Source: Nitrospira sp. (lineage in GTDB: Bacteria > Nitrospirota > Nitrospiria > Nitrospirales > Nitrospiraceae). Taken from it: 64,000 nt of DNA. Where the stretch lies: contig JAEURX010000008.1 in NCBI GenBank assembly GCA_016788885.1, positions 58,659 through 122,658 of the forward strand. The letters run 5' to 3'. Below, piece after piece: positions 25,959-35,959 of the stretch. Within the stretch, counting starts at the first letter, position 1, and each line of letters starts with the position of its first letter. The notes beneath the pieces were generated by a model. That model saw only the letters and a program-made list of their open reading frames with translations, did no database searches and had not been told where the DNA came from. The translations under genes and the position numbers were made by a program.

Positions 25959-27463
25959 GGAATCGCCGGCGGCGCGTCCGGCACAAAGACCAGATGACGA
26001 ATGTCCGACGTCCGTAATTCGTCCGCTTGCTGTGCGAGCCCCGTAAACATGCCCCCGCCATGCTCGGCCGGCGTCCGTAGGAGAACCCACCCTTGCGGAA
26101 GGGTTTGCGGTTCTCCCTTCTCGGATTGAATCACATCGCGACTCCAGCCTTTGAACGAGCCTCCGAAAGCCCGCACATCCGAGGCCTCACGCGACGGCCC
26201 TCCCAGCAATAGATCAAACCCGCGGCGGCGTGCCTCGGCGGCATCCTCTCCGTAGTTCACTAAGGCTGACGTCGGATTCGACAAGGCTTCAGGATGAATC
26301 TCCAGCACCATGCGCAGGCGCGGAACCGCCTTCTGCAAATATTTCTTGAGCCGGGCCAGCACATCGAGCTCCTGACGAGCCTTCCACCCCACCCACCGCC
26401 AGAGCGTCTTGTCGGAAGCCAACGCTCCCGCGTCTTGGCGCACCGTCATCCGTTCGCGCAGCGCCTGCGCAACTTCCGATGACGGTTGACGCACCTGGGT
26501 TTCAAACTGCCGCAGCACACCGTCACTCACCTCGTAGGCAAAACTGTTCTCCGCCCGCGCGCGAAACACCATGCCATCAACTCCGCTTCTCAGGAGATCG
26601 GCCAGCAACTGCGCCAGTTCCTGTTGAACCGGCGGGGCGAGAAGATCAAATTGCGTCCACGAATGGACCTTGCGCCGGGTCGGATCATACAGCAACACCC
26701 GGGATTCCTGGCGGTGATCGGACAGCGGTGCGTGGAACAGATCGAGCACCGCAAAGACGGAAATGCCCAGCTCATGCGCTTGCGGCACCATCACACTGAA
26801 CCAGTCGGTCATCACGGGACCTTGAGAGGTCGAGAACAGCGCACCCGTCGGCAGAGTCGGCAAGGGGCTGCTGGTCGGTGGCCCAGTCGGGACAGGCGGC
26901 CTGGTAAACGACGAGTCCAAACTCGCATCCATGAGAATTGCGCTGACACCCTGGGCGCTCAGTTGCCGAACCCAGGATTCCACTTGCGCCATCGGCGGCA
27001 AATTGCTGAACGACACATACAGCGCGGTATGACCGGACTTGACGCCGGCCGGCACAGTGGATTGGTTCCGTAACGCCTCGATACGATGCAGCGCCCGTTC
27101 GGCATAGGCGCTTTGCGTCGACACCGGCGCACTCTCGGGTCCGGCCAGGACGCGATACGCTTTCAACGCCGGGGTTACTTCGCCCATCTGTTCATACGAT
27201 TGCCCCAGTTCCCACTGCGCCTCATTCGCGCGACGTGACTTGGGATAGGTGGCCAGATACCGCTCGTAGAGGTGGATCGCGGCGGAGTAGCGCCCGTCTG
27301 AAAATGCCGTGGTGGCCTGATACCAGAGACGTGTCTCCGCTTCGATTGCGGGACTCTCAGTGGATGAAGCGACAGGCACAGTGGGTGAGCCGGTGCATCC
27401 GCTTAGAGCAGCCACGAGGAGGGACGCACAGAAACCAGGCAACACGGCTCGACGGCCCGTCAT
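25955..27463 (-). CDS. Lipoprotein with TPR-like N-terminus and PgaB-like (GHL13-type) glycosidase fold
   Basis: The ATG at 27463 starts a lipoprotein signal peptide with lipobox LSGC (C23). The frame is open further upstream, but that part precedes the signal peptide. About residues 45-125 look like YbgF/TPR repeats (LWYQATTAFSDGRYSAAIHL, EAQWELGQSYEQMGE). The remainder resembles the C-terminal domain of PgaB: ILMDASLD, AHELGISVFAVLDLFHAPLS, YDPTRRKVHSW and GVDGMVFRARAENSF. PgaB-type domains bind or hydrolyse de-N-acetylated poly-GlcNAc. The NodB deacetylase domain is missing. A role in envelope glycan binding or cleavage is inferred from remote similarity. Confidence 0.6.
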   Translation of the reverse strand: MTGRRAVLPGFCASLLVAALSGCTGSPTVPVASSTESPAIEAETRLWYQATTAFSDGRYSAAIHLYERYLATYPKSRRANEAQWELGQSYEQMGEVTPALKAYRVLAGPESAPVSTQSAYAERALHRIEALRNQSTVPAGVKSGHTALYVSFSNLPPMAQVESWVRQLSAQGVSAILMDASLDSSFTRPPVPTGPPTSSPLPTLPTGALFSTSQGPVMTDWFSVMVPQAHELGISVFAVLDLFHAPLSDHRQESRVLLYDPTRRKVHSWTQFDLLAPPVQQELAQLLADLLRSGVDGMVFRARAENSFAYEVSDGVLRQFETQVRQPSSEVAQALRERMTVRQDAGALASDKTLWRWVGWKARQELDVLARLKKYLQKAVPRLRMVLEIHPEALSNPTSALVNYGEDAAEARRRGFDLLLGGPSREASDVRAFGGSFKGWSRDVIQSEKGEPQTLPQGWVLLRTPAEHGGGMFTGLAQQADELRTSDIRHLVFVPDAPPAIP

Positions 27464-27512
27464 AGGCCGCCGAGCATCGAACAGGTCAAAGAAGTCCGCG
27501 CTCAATGTGCGC

Positions 27513-27932
27513 CTACCCGACCAACTCCATTTCGGGGAAGAAATACCCGATCTCGAACTTGGCCGTCTCCGGCGCATCCGACCCGTGTACTGCATTGAAT
27601 TCAATGTTTGCTCCATGTGCCGCGCGGATGGTCCCGTTGTCCGCCTTGGCCGGATCCGTGGCGCCCATCAGTTCGCGATTCTTCTTCACCGCGTTATCAC
27701 CTTGCAGCACCAGCACCACACAGGGTCCTGACGACATGAAGGTACAGAGGCTGTCGAAGAACGGGCGCGCCTTGTGCACCGCGTAGAAACCTTGTGCTGT
27801 GGTCTTGGACAGGTGCATGAGACGCATCGCGACCGGCTTCAACCCCGCCTTCTCGTAGCGATTAATAATGTCGCCGATGGCATTTTTCTTCACGGCGTCC
27901 GGCTTGATGATGGCAAGGGTTCGTTCACTCAT
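27513..27932 (-). CDS. ndk: Nucleoside diphosphate kinase
   Basis: The 139-residue enzyme moves the gamma-phosphate between nucleoside triphosphates and diphosphates via a phospho-His. The active-site His is H116 in [13 protein letters not shown]10 (IIKPDAV) and the ATP-binding [10 protein letters not shown] are conserved. The length is standard. A consensus promoter lies 62 bases upstream, so it can be expressed on its own. The lipoprotein gene follows 49 bases downstream on the same strand. Confidence 0.97.
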   Translation of the reverse strand: MSERTLAIIKPDAVKKNAIGDIINRYEKAGLKPVAMRLMHLSKTTAQGFYAVHKARPFFDSLCTFMSSGPCVVLVLQGDNAVKKNRELMGATDPAKADNGTIRAAHGANIEFNAVHGSDAPETAKFEIGYFFPEMELVG

Positions 27933-27994
27933 GGATCGACAGGCTCCTTCGCTAAAAAATATCGCAACAATGGGGATTCACGCACTCTCGCGGC

Positions 27995-28024
27995 ATTATA
28001 AAGAAGCGGCGGAAGTGCTGGCAA
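27995..28024 (-). promoter_or_regulatory. Promoter for ndk (TTGCCA-N18-TATAAT)
   Basis: A perfect -10 TATAAT and a -35 TTGCCA with an 18-base spacer lie on the minus strand, about 62 bases before the ndk ATG. Confidence 0.7.
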
Positions 28025-28093
28025 GATAAAGGACTCTGAGATTCCCGGCTAAGAGAGGAGTCTGACGAGTTCTCCCCACCAGAGGACAGATCA

Positions 28094-29158
28094 TCAGGAC
28101 GCGATGCTGGACTGGCGTACAGCTCGCTCGGTCCCAAACACACCGGCCAGCTCCCCCGGCTTGAAGACACCCCGCTCGGTGATGATGCCGGTAATCAGCT
28201 CAGCGGGCGTCACGTCGAACGCCGGATTGTAGACGGCCACACCGGTCGGCGCCACAGGATGGCTGCCGTGGATCGACGTCACTTCGAGCGGGTTCCGCTC
28301 TTCGATGGGAATATCGGCGCCGGACTTGGTGGTCAGATCGATCGTGCTGTACGGCGCGGCGACATAGAACGGAATCCCATGCGCCCGCGCCAGGACCGCA
28401 ACCGAGTAGGTACCGATCTTGTTGGCGACATCGCCGTTCGCCGCAATGCGATCCGCCCCGACCACGCAGAGATGAATCTTCCCCTGTCGCATCAGGCTGC
28501 CGGCCATATTGTCTGTGATCAGCGTCACGGGAATCCTGTCCTGCATGAGTTCCCAGGCCGTCAACCGTGCCCCCTGGAGCACCGGCCTGGTTTCGTCGGC
28601 GATCACCTGGATCTGTTTCCCCTGTTCCCACGCGGCGCGAATCACGCCGAGCGCCGTCCCATACCCGGCGGTCGCCAACGCCCCGGCATTGCAGTGGGTC
28701 AACACCGTCTGGCCGCTTTGAATCACATCGGCACCCTGCTTGCCCATGGCTTTGCACAGCGCAATATCTTCGTCCAGGATCGCCTGTGATTCACGAGTGA
28801 GCTCGATTTTGATTTGCGCGATCGGAAGCGTCTTCAGCGCTGCCAGCTTCTGTTTCATCCGTGCAATGGCCCAAAATAAATTGACCGCCGTGGGACGCGA
28901 GGCGGCCAAGTGGTCACAGATGTCGTCGACTTGTTTGGCAAAGGTGTCGTAGTCGGACGCCGTCACCATGTGCGCGCCGAGGGCGACGCCCATCGCCGCC
29001 GTGACACCGATGGCCGGCGCGCCACGAACTTTCAACTCACGAATCGCGTGGGCAACCGCGCGGTAATCCCGGCAATCGAGAAACTCGACGGCCCCCGGGA
29101 GTCGGCTTTGATCCAGGATACGAACTGCGCCGTCTTTCCACTCGACTGTAGGTACCAT
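28094..29158 (-). CDS. mtnA: S-methyl-5-thioribose-1-phosphate isomerase
   Basis: The 354-residue enzyme converts methylthioribose-1-phosphate to methylthioribulose-1-phosphate in methionine salvage. Signatures: [19 protein letters not shown], the catalytic Cys region [18 protein letters not shown], the Asp in [16 protein letters not shown], and [16 protein letters not shown]. The ATG at 29158 is preferred over an in-frame GTG at 29179 without ribosome site; GGAG lies nine bases upstream. Other salvage genes are not in the window. eIF-2B-like relatives share the fold, but the motifs favour MtnA. Confidence 0.94.
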   Translation of the reverse strand: MVPTVEWKDGAVRILDQSRLPGAVEFLDCRDYRAVAHAIRELKVRGAPAIGVTAAMGVALGAHMVTASDYDTFAKQVDDICDHLAASRPTAVNLFWAIARMKQKLAALKTLPIAQIKIELTRESQAILDEDIALCKAMGKQGADVIQSGQTVLTHCNAGALATAGYGTALGVIRAAWEQGKQIQVIADETRPVLQGARLTAWELMQDRIPVTLITDNMAGSLMRQGKIHLCVVGADRIAANGDVANKIGTYSVAVLARAHGIPFYVAAPYSTIDLTTKSGADIPIEERNPLEVTSIHGSHPVAPTGVAVYNPAFDVTPAELITGIITERGVFKPGELAGVFGTERAVRQSSIAS

Positions 29159-29229
29159 GAACGTTGTCTCCAGTATCACCAGGGCGACAGCCGACCATAT
29201 CTTCCTGCGACGTCCCCCAGAATCACGCC

Positions 29230-29258
29230 ACTATGCCGATCACTCCCGCACGGGTCAA
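29230..29258 (-). promoter_or_regulatory. Possible promoter for mtnA (TTGACC-N17-CATAGT)
   Basis: A -35 TTGACC and -10 CATAGT with a 17-base spacer lie on the minus strand, about 72 bases before the mtnA ATG, in the gap after the aminotransferase gene. Confidence 0.5.
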
Positions 29259-29323
29259 GAGCAGGGAGCCCCATACCGGTTCAGCACGAACGTGGCTGTC
29301 CGACAGCAGGCAGCTACCTTGGC

Positions 29324-30391
29324 TTAGCGGAGTTCCTCTTGAAGCATGTGCGCCACTTGTCGCACGGCGTCTTCGTTGAGAGAGGGATGGATGGGCAAGG
29401 AGATGGCGGTGGTATCAACCTCGTCGCTCGCGGGAAAATCCGGCAATTCTAAATAGCGATGCAGCGGACGAAATACGGGTTTGCGGCAATGGACTCCACG
29501 ATGAGCCAAACGCGACAGGTAGTCGGCAAATTCGTCGGACGACTGAAGCCCCTTCTGAAGGCGCACGACGAACCGATAATAGACATGAGTCCGCCCGTCG
29601 GGCACCGTCGGAAGCGTGAACAAGTCTTTCGGAAGATGTTCCCGGTACACGGCGGCCAGCGCCGACCGCTTCTCAAGAAACTCTCCCAACTGATTCAGTT
29701 GCGCGACGCCGACTGCAGCCTGGAGATCCGTCATCTTGCAGTTGAACGCCGCGGCATTGAGCGAGGGGGCCTGATCGTATTCCCGAAGCTCGCGGACCCG
29801 CTCGAGGAGTGCCTCGTCGTTCGAAAGCACCATGCCCCCTTCCCCGGTGCACAGCAATTTAGTGGCGTAAAATGAGCAGACCGTGAGGAGCCCCACGGTG
29901 CCCACCGCCCGTCCCTGCTCCATCGCGCCAAGCGTCTGCGCACAGTCTTCGATCAGGGGAATGCCCAGCGATTGCAAAGTGGTCAGGTCCGCCGGCAATC
30001 CGAACAAATGAGGGACGATGACAGCGCGGGTCCTGGAGGTGCGGGCTTTACGAACCTTGTGCGGATCGAGATTGTAGGTCGTCGGATTGATGTCGACAAT
30101 TCGTGCCTGTGCGCCGACACGTTGTACCGCCAACCAGGGAGCCGAGCAGACATAGCTGGGGAGAATCACATTGTCGCCGTGCCCCACACCCAAGGCACGC
30201 AAGGCCAGCTCCAACGCCACCGTTCCAGAACTCACCGCCACGCCGCCGTGCACACCGATATAGGCGGCCATACCTCGTTCGAACTGCGCCACCACCGGGC
30301 CTTGGGTGACGTGGCCCGATCGCAGCACCTCGGTGACGGCGCGAACCTCCTCCTGGCCCAGGGAAGGTTTGGAGTGCGGAATCATCGTCAT
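29324..30391 (-). CDS. DegT/DnrJ/EryC1-family PLP aminotransferase
   Basis: The 355-residue protein is a sugar aminotransferase-type enzyme. The PLP Lys is K178 (CSFYATKLLCTGEGGMV), with the ring-stacking region VSSGTVALELALRALG near 55 and IEDCAQTLGA near 148 carrying the conserved Asp. The family transaminates keto-sugars attached to nucleotides, usually for surface polysaccharides. It stands next to a lone GT4 gene, away from the main polysaccharide locus, suggesting a second small glycan cassette. Which amino sugar it makes cannot be told. Confidence 0.9.
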   Translation of the reverse strand: MTMIPHSKPSLGQEEVRAVTEVLRSGHVTQGPVVAQFERGMAAYIGVHGGVAVSSGTVALELALRALGVGHGDNVILPSYVCSAPWLAVQRVGAQARIVDINPTTYNLDPHKVRKARTSRTRAVIVPHLFGLPADLTTLQSLGIPLIEDCAQTLGAMEQGRAVGTVGLLTVCSFYATKLLCTGEGGMVLSNDEALLERVRELREYDQAPSLNAAAFNCKMTDLQAAVGVAQLNQLGEFLEKRSALAAVYREHLPKDLFTLPTVPDGRTHVYYRFVVRLQKGLQSSDEFADYLSRLAHRGVHCRKPVFRPLHRYLELPDFPASDEVDTTAISLPIHPSLNEDAVRQVAHMLQEELR

Positions 30392-30555
30392 GGTATCAGA
30401 AGTGAACTCTCACGAACCGTCATCGTGTCGACGACGCGCATTGGCGAGAAATTCTACGTGGAAGGCCTCTCATAAGACAACACCCTGTCTCCGCCACAAC
30501 GCGACGCTACGGCTGCTCGCCGCTCTCTCCACCTGTACCAGAACGATGGTGATCG

Positions 30556-31758
30556 TCAACACGCGACCGCCGTCGCCTCCGACACAGTGCGTGTCGGCCC
30601 GAGCAGCGGATGATACAGCGACTCCAACGGCCAGAGACAGCGATTCCAGTCGTACCAGATTTCCGCCATGTGGCGGGCCGCCTGCGCAAACCGTTCGCGA
30701 TCCGACTGACTCGCAAGCAGGGTCTGAATCGAGTCGATGATATCGGCCGGTTGATCGGCCACCAAGACATCGCGGCCCGCCTGCACCTTCATCCCCTCGA
30801 TGCCCTGCGACGTGGTGATGATGGGCAACCCCGCGGCCATCGCTTCGAGAAGATGCCCGTGCGAACCCGAACCACTGAGATACGGTGCAACATAGATGGT
30901 CGCCTCGCGCAGATGCACACGTCGATCTGGCACAGCTCCGGTGACCACAATGCCCTGACCGGCCAGACGAGACACACGCGCGTCCGCATTGCGACCCACC
31001 ACTCGCAACTCCGCTTTGGGAAAGTCCCGACGAATCGCCGGAAACACCTCCGTCGCCAGACATACCGCAGCATCAATGTTGTGCTCGACACCCATATGCC
31101 CCATAAAGAGCAGGATCGGCGTCGACATGGTCTGATCCGGCTTGGGACGGATCCTCTGACAATCCACGCCGTTGGGAACCACCAACACACGCTGCCCCGG
31201 GTGGGCTCGCTCACACCGAACGCGCTCTTCCTCCGAGGCCACAGCCACGCAGTGGGTCATCGGCCAACACCAGCGGTCGAACAAGCTGCGCTTGAGTCGA
31301 CGGATCAGGTGCGTCGATCGTCCTTTGGCCTCCTGCCCGTCTCGCAGCCTGCGGACCTCACTCGTCGAGTCGTGGGCTCGAAGGTCGAGCACGACCGGAA
31401 GCGCCGTGTCCGGTGGAACATACGGCATCATGGCTAACGTGTCGACATGGATCGCCGCATAGGCGCCAGTGGCCACTCGATCCCGCACTACCGCAGCAAC
31501 CGCTCGATCCTTCGGATAGGGATCGAATCGACAGAACCGATCGAACACACTGGACCCTTGGAGCGGGACGGGTATGACGTCGACGGACACATCTTTGAAC
31601 AGCGCAGAGACATCTTCTGCACCATCCTGTGCGGGAAACAACAGATCCACAGGAAAGCGGCTTCCCAGAAACCGAAGCAGATGGAACATCCGCAGGGCTC
31701 CTCCTCCGTGACGGTCGGAAGGCGGTCCAGAGGCCAGGAATAACAATCGCTTGCTCAT
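30556..31758 (-). CDS. Glycosyltransferase, family 4 type, outside the main locus
   Basis: The ATG at 31758 has AAGGGG upstream and gives 400 residues. The N-terminus (LFLASGPPSDRHGGGALRMF) matches the acceptor loop of GT4 enzymes similar to PelF/exosortase-associated transferases. The donor domain has ILLFMGHMGVEHNIDA, VAPYLSGSGSHGHLLEAMAA and GLPIITTSQGIEGM. It follows comEC after a 293-base gap in which I see no gene or clear promoter, and precedes the DegT aminotransferase by 164 bases. The two may cooperate in making or attaching an amino sugar. Confidence 0.88.
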   Translation of the reverse strand: MSKRLLFLASGPPSDRHGGGALRMFHLLRFLGSRFPVDLLFPAQDGAEDVSALFKDVSVDVIPVPLQGSSVFDRFCRFDPYPKDRAVAAVVRDRVATGAYAAIHVDTLAMMPYVPPDTALPVVLDLRAHDSTSEVRRLRDGQEAKGRSTHLIRRLKRSLFDRWCWPMTHCVAVASEEERVRCERAHPGQRVLVVPNGVDCQRIRPKPDQTMSTPILLFMGHMGVEHNIDAAVCLATEVFPAIRRDFPKAELRVVGRNADARVSRLAGQGIVVTGAVPDRRVHLREATIYVAPYLSGSGSHGHLLEAMAAGLPIITTSQGIEGMKVQAGRDVLVADQPADIIDSIQTLLASQSDRERFAQAARHMAEIWYDWNRCLWPLESLYHPLLGPTRTVSEATAVAC

Positions 31759-32051
31759 GGATGTGCGCCCCTTACCGCCCACACTCACTCTGCGAACCGG
31801 TTTCGGCGCTCATGCCTTGTCCGACCGACCAGTCTCGCCCAAAGACCATAGCGACTCTGAATGCTTCAATTCCCCGCAAATGTGCTGGAATGCCTGCATG
31901 CCCCATGCCTTAACAACGGGACAACTCACTCATGAGAAATTGGTGACTTACAGCGATGCCCGACAGATCATGTCGCCAAAATTGACAGGGGCGATGACGA
32001 AAGCTGCCCACAACGCGGCCGATACCTTCGTGCCAGGGAGAGAGTCTCCGG

Positions 32052-34583
32052 CTAGAGCCAATTCCACCGCCGCCAGAGTCGATGCCAGTTCTCCCGCTCC
32101 AACGCCCACATGGGAACGGAGAAGGGCACTGGCTGAAGCGTCCATTCCCTGGCACTGTGCACCACCAGGTGTCGCTGCGTCGGATCCACATCAACCCAGA
32201 CCGCCCCATCCCGATCCGTTCGCCATACCTGAGCCTGCACCGCCTCGTATGCCGCCAAGACCTCTCCGGCGGGATGACCGTAGGGATTGTGCCGGGCGAC
32301 AGACATCACCGCCACGTCCGGCCGAGTCGTCTCAAGCCAACCACGCTCCAGCGAACTCTTGGCCCCATGGTGCGGTACCTTTAACAAGGTGATGTGCCCG
32401 AACGAACCAACCTGAGTCAGGCGGGCCAACGCGTCACGCTCGGCGTCTCCGGTGAACAGCATCTGCTGCTCTCCGCAGGTCAGTTGAGTGACCACCGACA
32501 AATTGTTCAGTGACTCGCGTTTTCCACCGGCACTCTCCGTCTGTACGGGCGCAGGGTTCAGCGCCACCAGGCGACAACTGCTCTCCTCCGCCATGAGTCG
32601 CCCCTCCTGTGCCACCGTGGCCGATACATGCCGCTGCAAGAGCGCTCGCTCAATCTTTTGCCAGAACTCCTCGGGTCGTGTGACTCCGTTGGTCCAAAAG
32701 TGCTCGACCTGGAAATGGCCCAAAATCCAGGCCAACCCGCCGACATGATCCAACTGCGGGTGCGTCCCGACGATGTGATCGATGTGTCGGATTCCCCGAT
32801 TCCAGAGAAACGGCGCCACGACACTTCTGCCCATATCAACCCGCTCATAGGTCGCCCCGCCGTCGATCAACACCACCGCGCCTTGCGGCAATTCAATGAC
32901 CGCACTGTCCCCTTGCCCCACATCGAGAAACGTCACGCGAATGTGCCCGTCTCGAGTGAACGGGCGCGGAGACCACAGCCACCACATCACGATACCGGCG
33001 AGACACCCCACCAACGCCCCCCTCACCAGCGGAGTGGCAGACACCAATCGACCTGACAGCCAGACCCAGCCCAGCAGATAAAACAGCACCATCATGGGAA
33101 CGGTCGGCGCAGCCACAAACCATTCCGCCCCCGGGAGATCAGCCAACCAATGTGTCCCGTCGATCAGTCCGCGTCCAAGCCACTCGATGAATGCAGCGCC
33201 AGGAATCGCATCGGCATGCGTCACAATCACCCACAACGCCGCCAGGAGACTGATCGGGAGAAACACCAGCCCGATAAACGGCACCATGGCGACGTTGACG
33301 AAAAGCCCCATCCAGGACACCTGATTGAAATAGCAGGCCACCAACGGCAAGGTTGCCAGGGTCACCCACGCGGTCAGTCGAACGGACTCACGCAGCCAAT
33401 GGAGCATCCAACCGGCTTTTGACGGTTGAAGCCGGGGCAGTTCGGCCGTCTCCGCCCCCCGCCGCAACGCCAGTGCCAAGACCCACACCGACACATACGA
33501 GAGCTGAAAGGAGATGTCATAGAGGGCTGCGGGATGCACCAACAATGTGAGACCGGCTGCTGCCGCCAGCGCGTGGAGCAGGAAGTGCGGCGCCCCGAGC
33601 CAGACCGTCCACAAGCCGATCATGATCATGAGCGACGAACGAATGGTCGCCGTTTCTGCCCCTGCCAGGAGCGTGTACGCTCCCACCGGGAGGAGGGTCA
33701 GCAACGCGGCCGCTCTGGTTGGTGTGAGCCATCGCGAGAGGCTCAGCAGGATGTGTGGCGGGAGCAGTAGACACAGCTTTCGAATCAACGCGAAGGAGAT
33801 CAACGCAATGAGACCGAGATGCGAACCGGATATCGACAGGATATGCACGGTGCCGGTCGTCATGAACCACTCCCGAGCGTCCGGCGCCAGAAACCCCTGC
33901 TCCCCAATGGTCAAACTCAGGAACAGCCCACGAGTCGGTTGGGAGAGCGAGTCGGCAGCGCTCCTCACCAGCGCGCGCCAGTGTTCGATCAGGCGCGAGA
34001 CTGGCGGTATCAGTGGAGGGGCCCCGGCATCCAGCACCTCCACCGCACCGGCCCCCGAAATCGACCCGACCGCGTCGACTCCCTGCTGGTCCAGATAGGC
34101 CGCATAGTCAAACCCTCTCGGATTAATCGTCCCCGTGGGCGCATGCAGGCGGGTGCGTACGCGAATCTGAACACCTCGATGGAGATCGCGGTCTGGGTCG
34201 CGCCAGGTCAGACGAAGATGAAACGGTGTGACGAGATCTGGATCGTCGCTGGATGTCACGCGCACCAGCGCGGTCTGCCGCCCCGGTGCATGACGAACGG
34301 AGTCCACGATTGTTCCAATGACGCGGGTCGGCAAGCCGCCAGGCCTCTCCGGTACCGGGCTGTGCGGTGCGAGCCAGGCGTACAGAATCCAGTACACGCA
34401 GCCGCCACACAAACACGCGAGCCAGAGGCTGGTCTGTCGCGGAGAGAAGCGCTTCTGCCGCTCCACGAGCAGCGCGCCGACCGTGCAGATCGTCAGGAGG
34501 ATGGCACTGCTGATGGGAAAGGAACTGACATAGGAACCGAGCGCCAACCCAAGGATGAAGGTAATCGTCAGGGTAGGCAGCAT
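32052..34583 (-). CDS. ComEC/Rec2-family DNA uptake channel
   Basis: The 843-residue protein has three parts. The N-terminal membrane/OB-like region (DUF4131) runs to about residue 200 (VRVRTRLHAP, GFDYAAYLDQQG). The Competence domain has many spans from about 225 (LSLTIGEQGFL, ILSISGSHLGLIALISFAL, AGAETATIRSSLMI). A metallo-beta-lactamase-like domain from about 565 has FLDVGQGDSAVIELP, VGTHPQLDHVGG and LLKVPHHGAKSS. This full architecture is that of ComEC, which passes single-stranded DNA through the inner membrane. With the ComEA-like protein it supports natural competence. It follows glmM by 26 bases. Confidence 0.93.
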   Translation of the reverse strand: MLPTLTITFILGLALGSYVSSFPISSAILLTICTVGALLVERQKRFSPRQTSLWLACLCGGCVYWILYAWLAPHSPVPERPGGLPTRVIGTIVDSVRHAPGRQTALVRVTSSDDPDLVTPFHLRLTWRDPDRDLHRGVQIRVRTRLHAPTGTINPRGFDYAAYLDQQGVDAVGSISGAGAVEVLDAGAPPLIPPVSRLIEHWRALVRSAADSLSQPTRGLFLSLTIGEQGFLAPDAREWFMTTGTVHILSISGSHLGLIALISFALIRKLCLLLPPHILLSLSRWLTPTRAAALLTLLPVGAYTLLAGAETATIRSSLMIMIGLWTVWLGAPHFLLHALAAAAGLTLLVHPAALYDISFQLSYVSVWVLALALRRGAETAELPRLQPSKAGWMLHWLRESVRLTAWVTLATLPLVACYFNQVSWMGLFVNVAMVPFIGLVFLPISLLAALWVIVTHADAIPGAAFIEWLGRGLIDGTHWLADLPGAEWFVAAPTVPMMVLFYLLGWVWLSGRLVSATPLVRGALVGCLAGIVMWWLWSPRPFTRDGHIRVTFLDVGQGDSAVIELPQGAVVLIDGGATYERVDMGRSVVAPFLWNRGIRHIDHIVGTHPQLDHVGGLAWILGHFQVEHFWTNGVTRPEEFWQKIERALLQRHVSATVAQEGRLMAEESSCRLVALNPAPVQTESAGGKRESLNNLSVVTQLTCGEQQMLFTGDAERDALARLTQVGSFGHITLLKVPHHGAKSSLERGWLETTRPDVAVMSVARHNPYGHPAGEVLAAYEAVQAQVWRTDRDGAVWVDVDPTQRHLVVHSAREWTLQPVPFSVPMWALERENWHRLWRRWNWL

Positions 34584-34609
34584 CCGGCACCTGCGGCATG
34601 AAGCCGTTG

Positions 34610-35959
34610 CTAGCCGATGCGGGCACGCACAATATTCGCGAGATGATCGGCGACCTCGCGAATCGTGGAATCCCGTTCGCCCTCGACCATGATCCGCAAG
34701 AGGGCTTCGGTCCCGGAGTACCGCACCAGCACTCGGCCGCTCCCATTCAGGGTGGCTTCAGCCGTCTTGATGGCCTGCTGGATGTCCGGGATCTGATTCA
34801 AGTCGGGCTTATGCTTCACTTTCACGTTGAGCAAAATCTGCGGCACCGCCGTCATGGCCTTCGCCAACTCCGAAAGCGGCTTGCCGGTTCGCTTCATCAG
34901 GGACAGGATCTGGAGCGCCGAGATCAACCCGTCACCGGTCGTGTTATGGTCGAGGAAAATGAAATGCCCCGATTGCTCTCCGCCGAAGTTATAGCCGTCG
35001 GCCAACATGCGCTCCATCAGATAGCGATCCCCCACCGGAGTTCGCATCAGTTGAATCCCGGCTTTCTTCATGGCGAGTTCCAGCCCGAAGTTGCTCATGA
35101 CAGTGCCCACGACGGTTTGGGACGCCAGACGCCCCTGGGCATGCAGATCCAACCCCAGCGCCGCCATGACATGGTCCCCATCCACGATCTCGCCCTGCTC
35201 GCAGACAAAGATCGCCCGATCCGCGTCACCATCCAAGGCAATACCGAGATGCGCGCCATGGCGCCGCACCGCGTCCTGCAGTCGTTCCGGATGCACGGCG
35301 CCGCACGTGTCATTGATGTTCATGCCGTCGGGGGTGTTGGCAATGACCTCGATCTCTGCCCCGAGTTCCCGCAGCACCGTCGGGGCAACTTTGTACGCCG
35401 CACCGTTGGCGCAATCCACCACCAGCTTGATCCCTTGAAAATCGAGATCCCGTGGAACAGAACGTTTGACGAATTCGATATACCGCCCCTCGGCATCCCC
35501 GATGCGATAGGCTTTTCCAATCGCGTCCGCCGTCGGCCGTAGATGCTTGATCTCGTCGGAGACGATCAGTTGTTCGATGCGCGCCTCAACCTCATCAGGC
35601 AGTTTGAAGCCTTCATTGGAAAAGAATTTGATCCCGTTGTCCTGATAGGGATTGTGCGAGGCCGAAATGACCACACCCGCGTCCGCCCGTAGACTCCTCG
35701 TGAGAAACGCGATCGCCGGCGTCGGCATAGGACCGACGAGCAGCACGTCGACGCCCATCGAACAAATGCCCGAGGTCAACGCCGATTCCAACATATAGCC
35801 GGAGAGACGCGTGTCTTTGCCGATGACAACCTGGTGTCGGCCCGCCCGCCGCATGAAAAGATGGGCAGCCGCGCGTCCCAGTTGCATCGCAATTTCGCTG
35901 GTCATCGGTTCGAGATTCGCAACTCCACGAACACCATCTGTACCGAACAATTTACGCAT
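34610..35959 (-). CDS. glmM: Phosphoglucosamine mutase
   Basis: The 449-residue enzyme interconverts glucosamine-6-phosphate and glucosamine-1-phosphate on the way to UDP-GlcNAc. The phospho-serine is S101 in [14 protein letters not shown]. The metal loop [12 protein letters not shown], the sugar loop GEQSGHFIF and the phosphate loop [13 protein letters not shown] are intact. The start overlaps the folP stop by eight bases, so it is co-translated with folP. UDP-GlcNAc supports both peptidoglycan and surface polysaccharide made by the loci in this window. Confidence 0.97.
   Translation of the reverse strand: MRKLFGTDGVRGVANLEPMTSEIAMQLGRAAAHLFMRRAGRHQVVIGKDTRLSGYMLESALTSGICSMGVDVLLVGPMPTPAIAFLTRSLRADAGVVISASHNPYQDNGIKFFSNEGFKLPDEVEARIEQLIVSDEIKHLRPTADAIGKAYRIGDAEGRYIEFVKRSVPRDLDFQGIKLVVDCANGAAYKVAPTVLRELGAEIEVIANTPDGMNINDTCGAVHPERLQDAVRRHGAHLGIALDGDADRAIFVCEQGEIVDGDHVMAALGLDLHAQGRLASQTVVGTVMSNFGLELAMKKAGIQLMRTPVGDRYLMERMLADGYNFGGEQSGHFIFLDHNTTGDGLISALQILSLMKRTGKPLSELAKAMTAVPQILLNVKVKHKPDLNQIPDIQQAIKTAEATLNGSGRVLVRYSGTEALLRIMVEGERDSTIREVADHLANIVRARIG

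Noticed and set aside
30470..31063. Minus-strand open frame rich in Gly/Ser/Arg within the lone GT4 gene
   Set aside because: It is an alternative frame of the glycosyltransferase, without ribosome site or motif.
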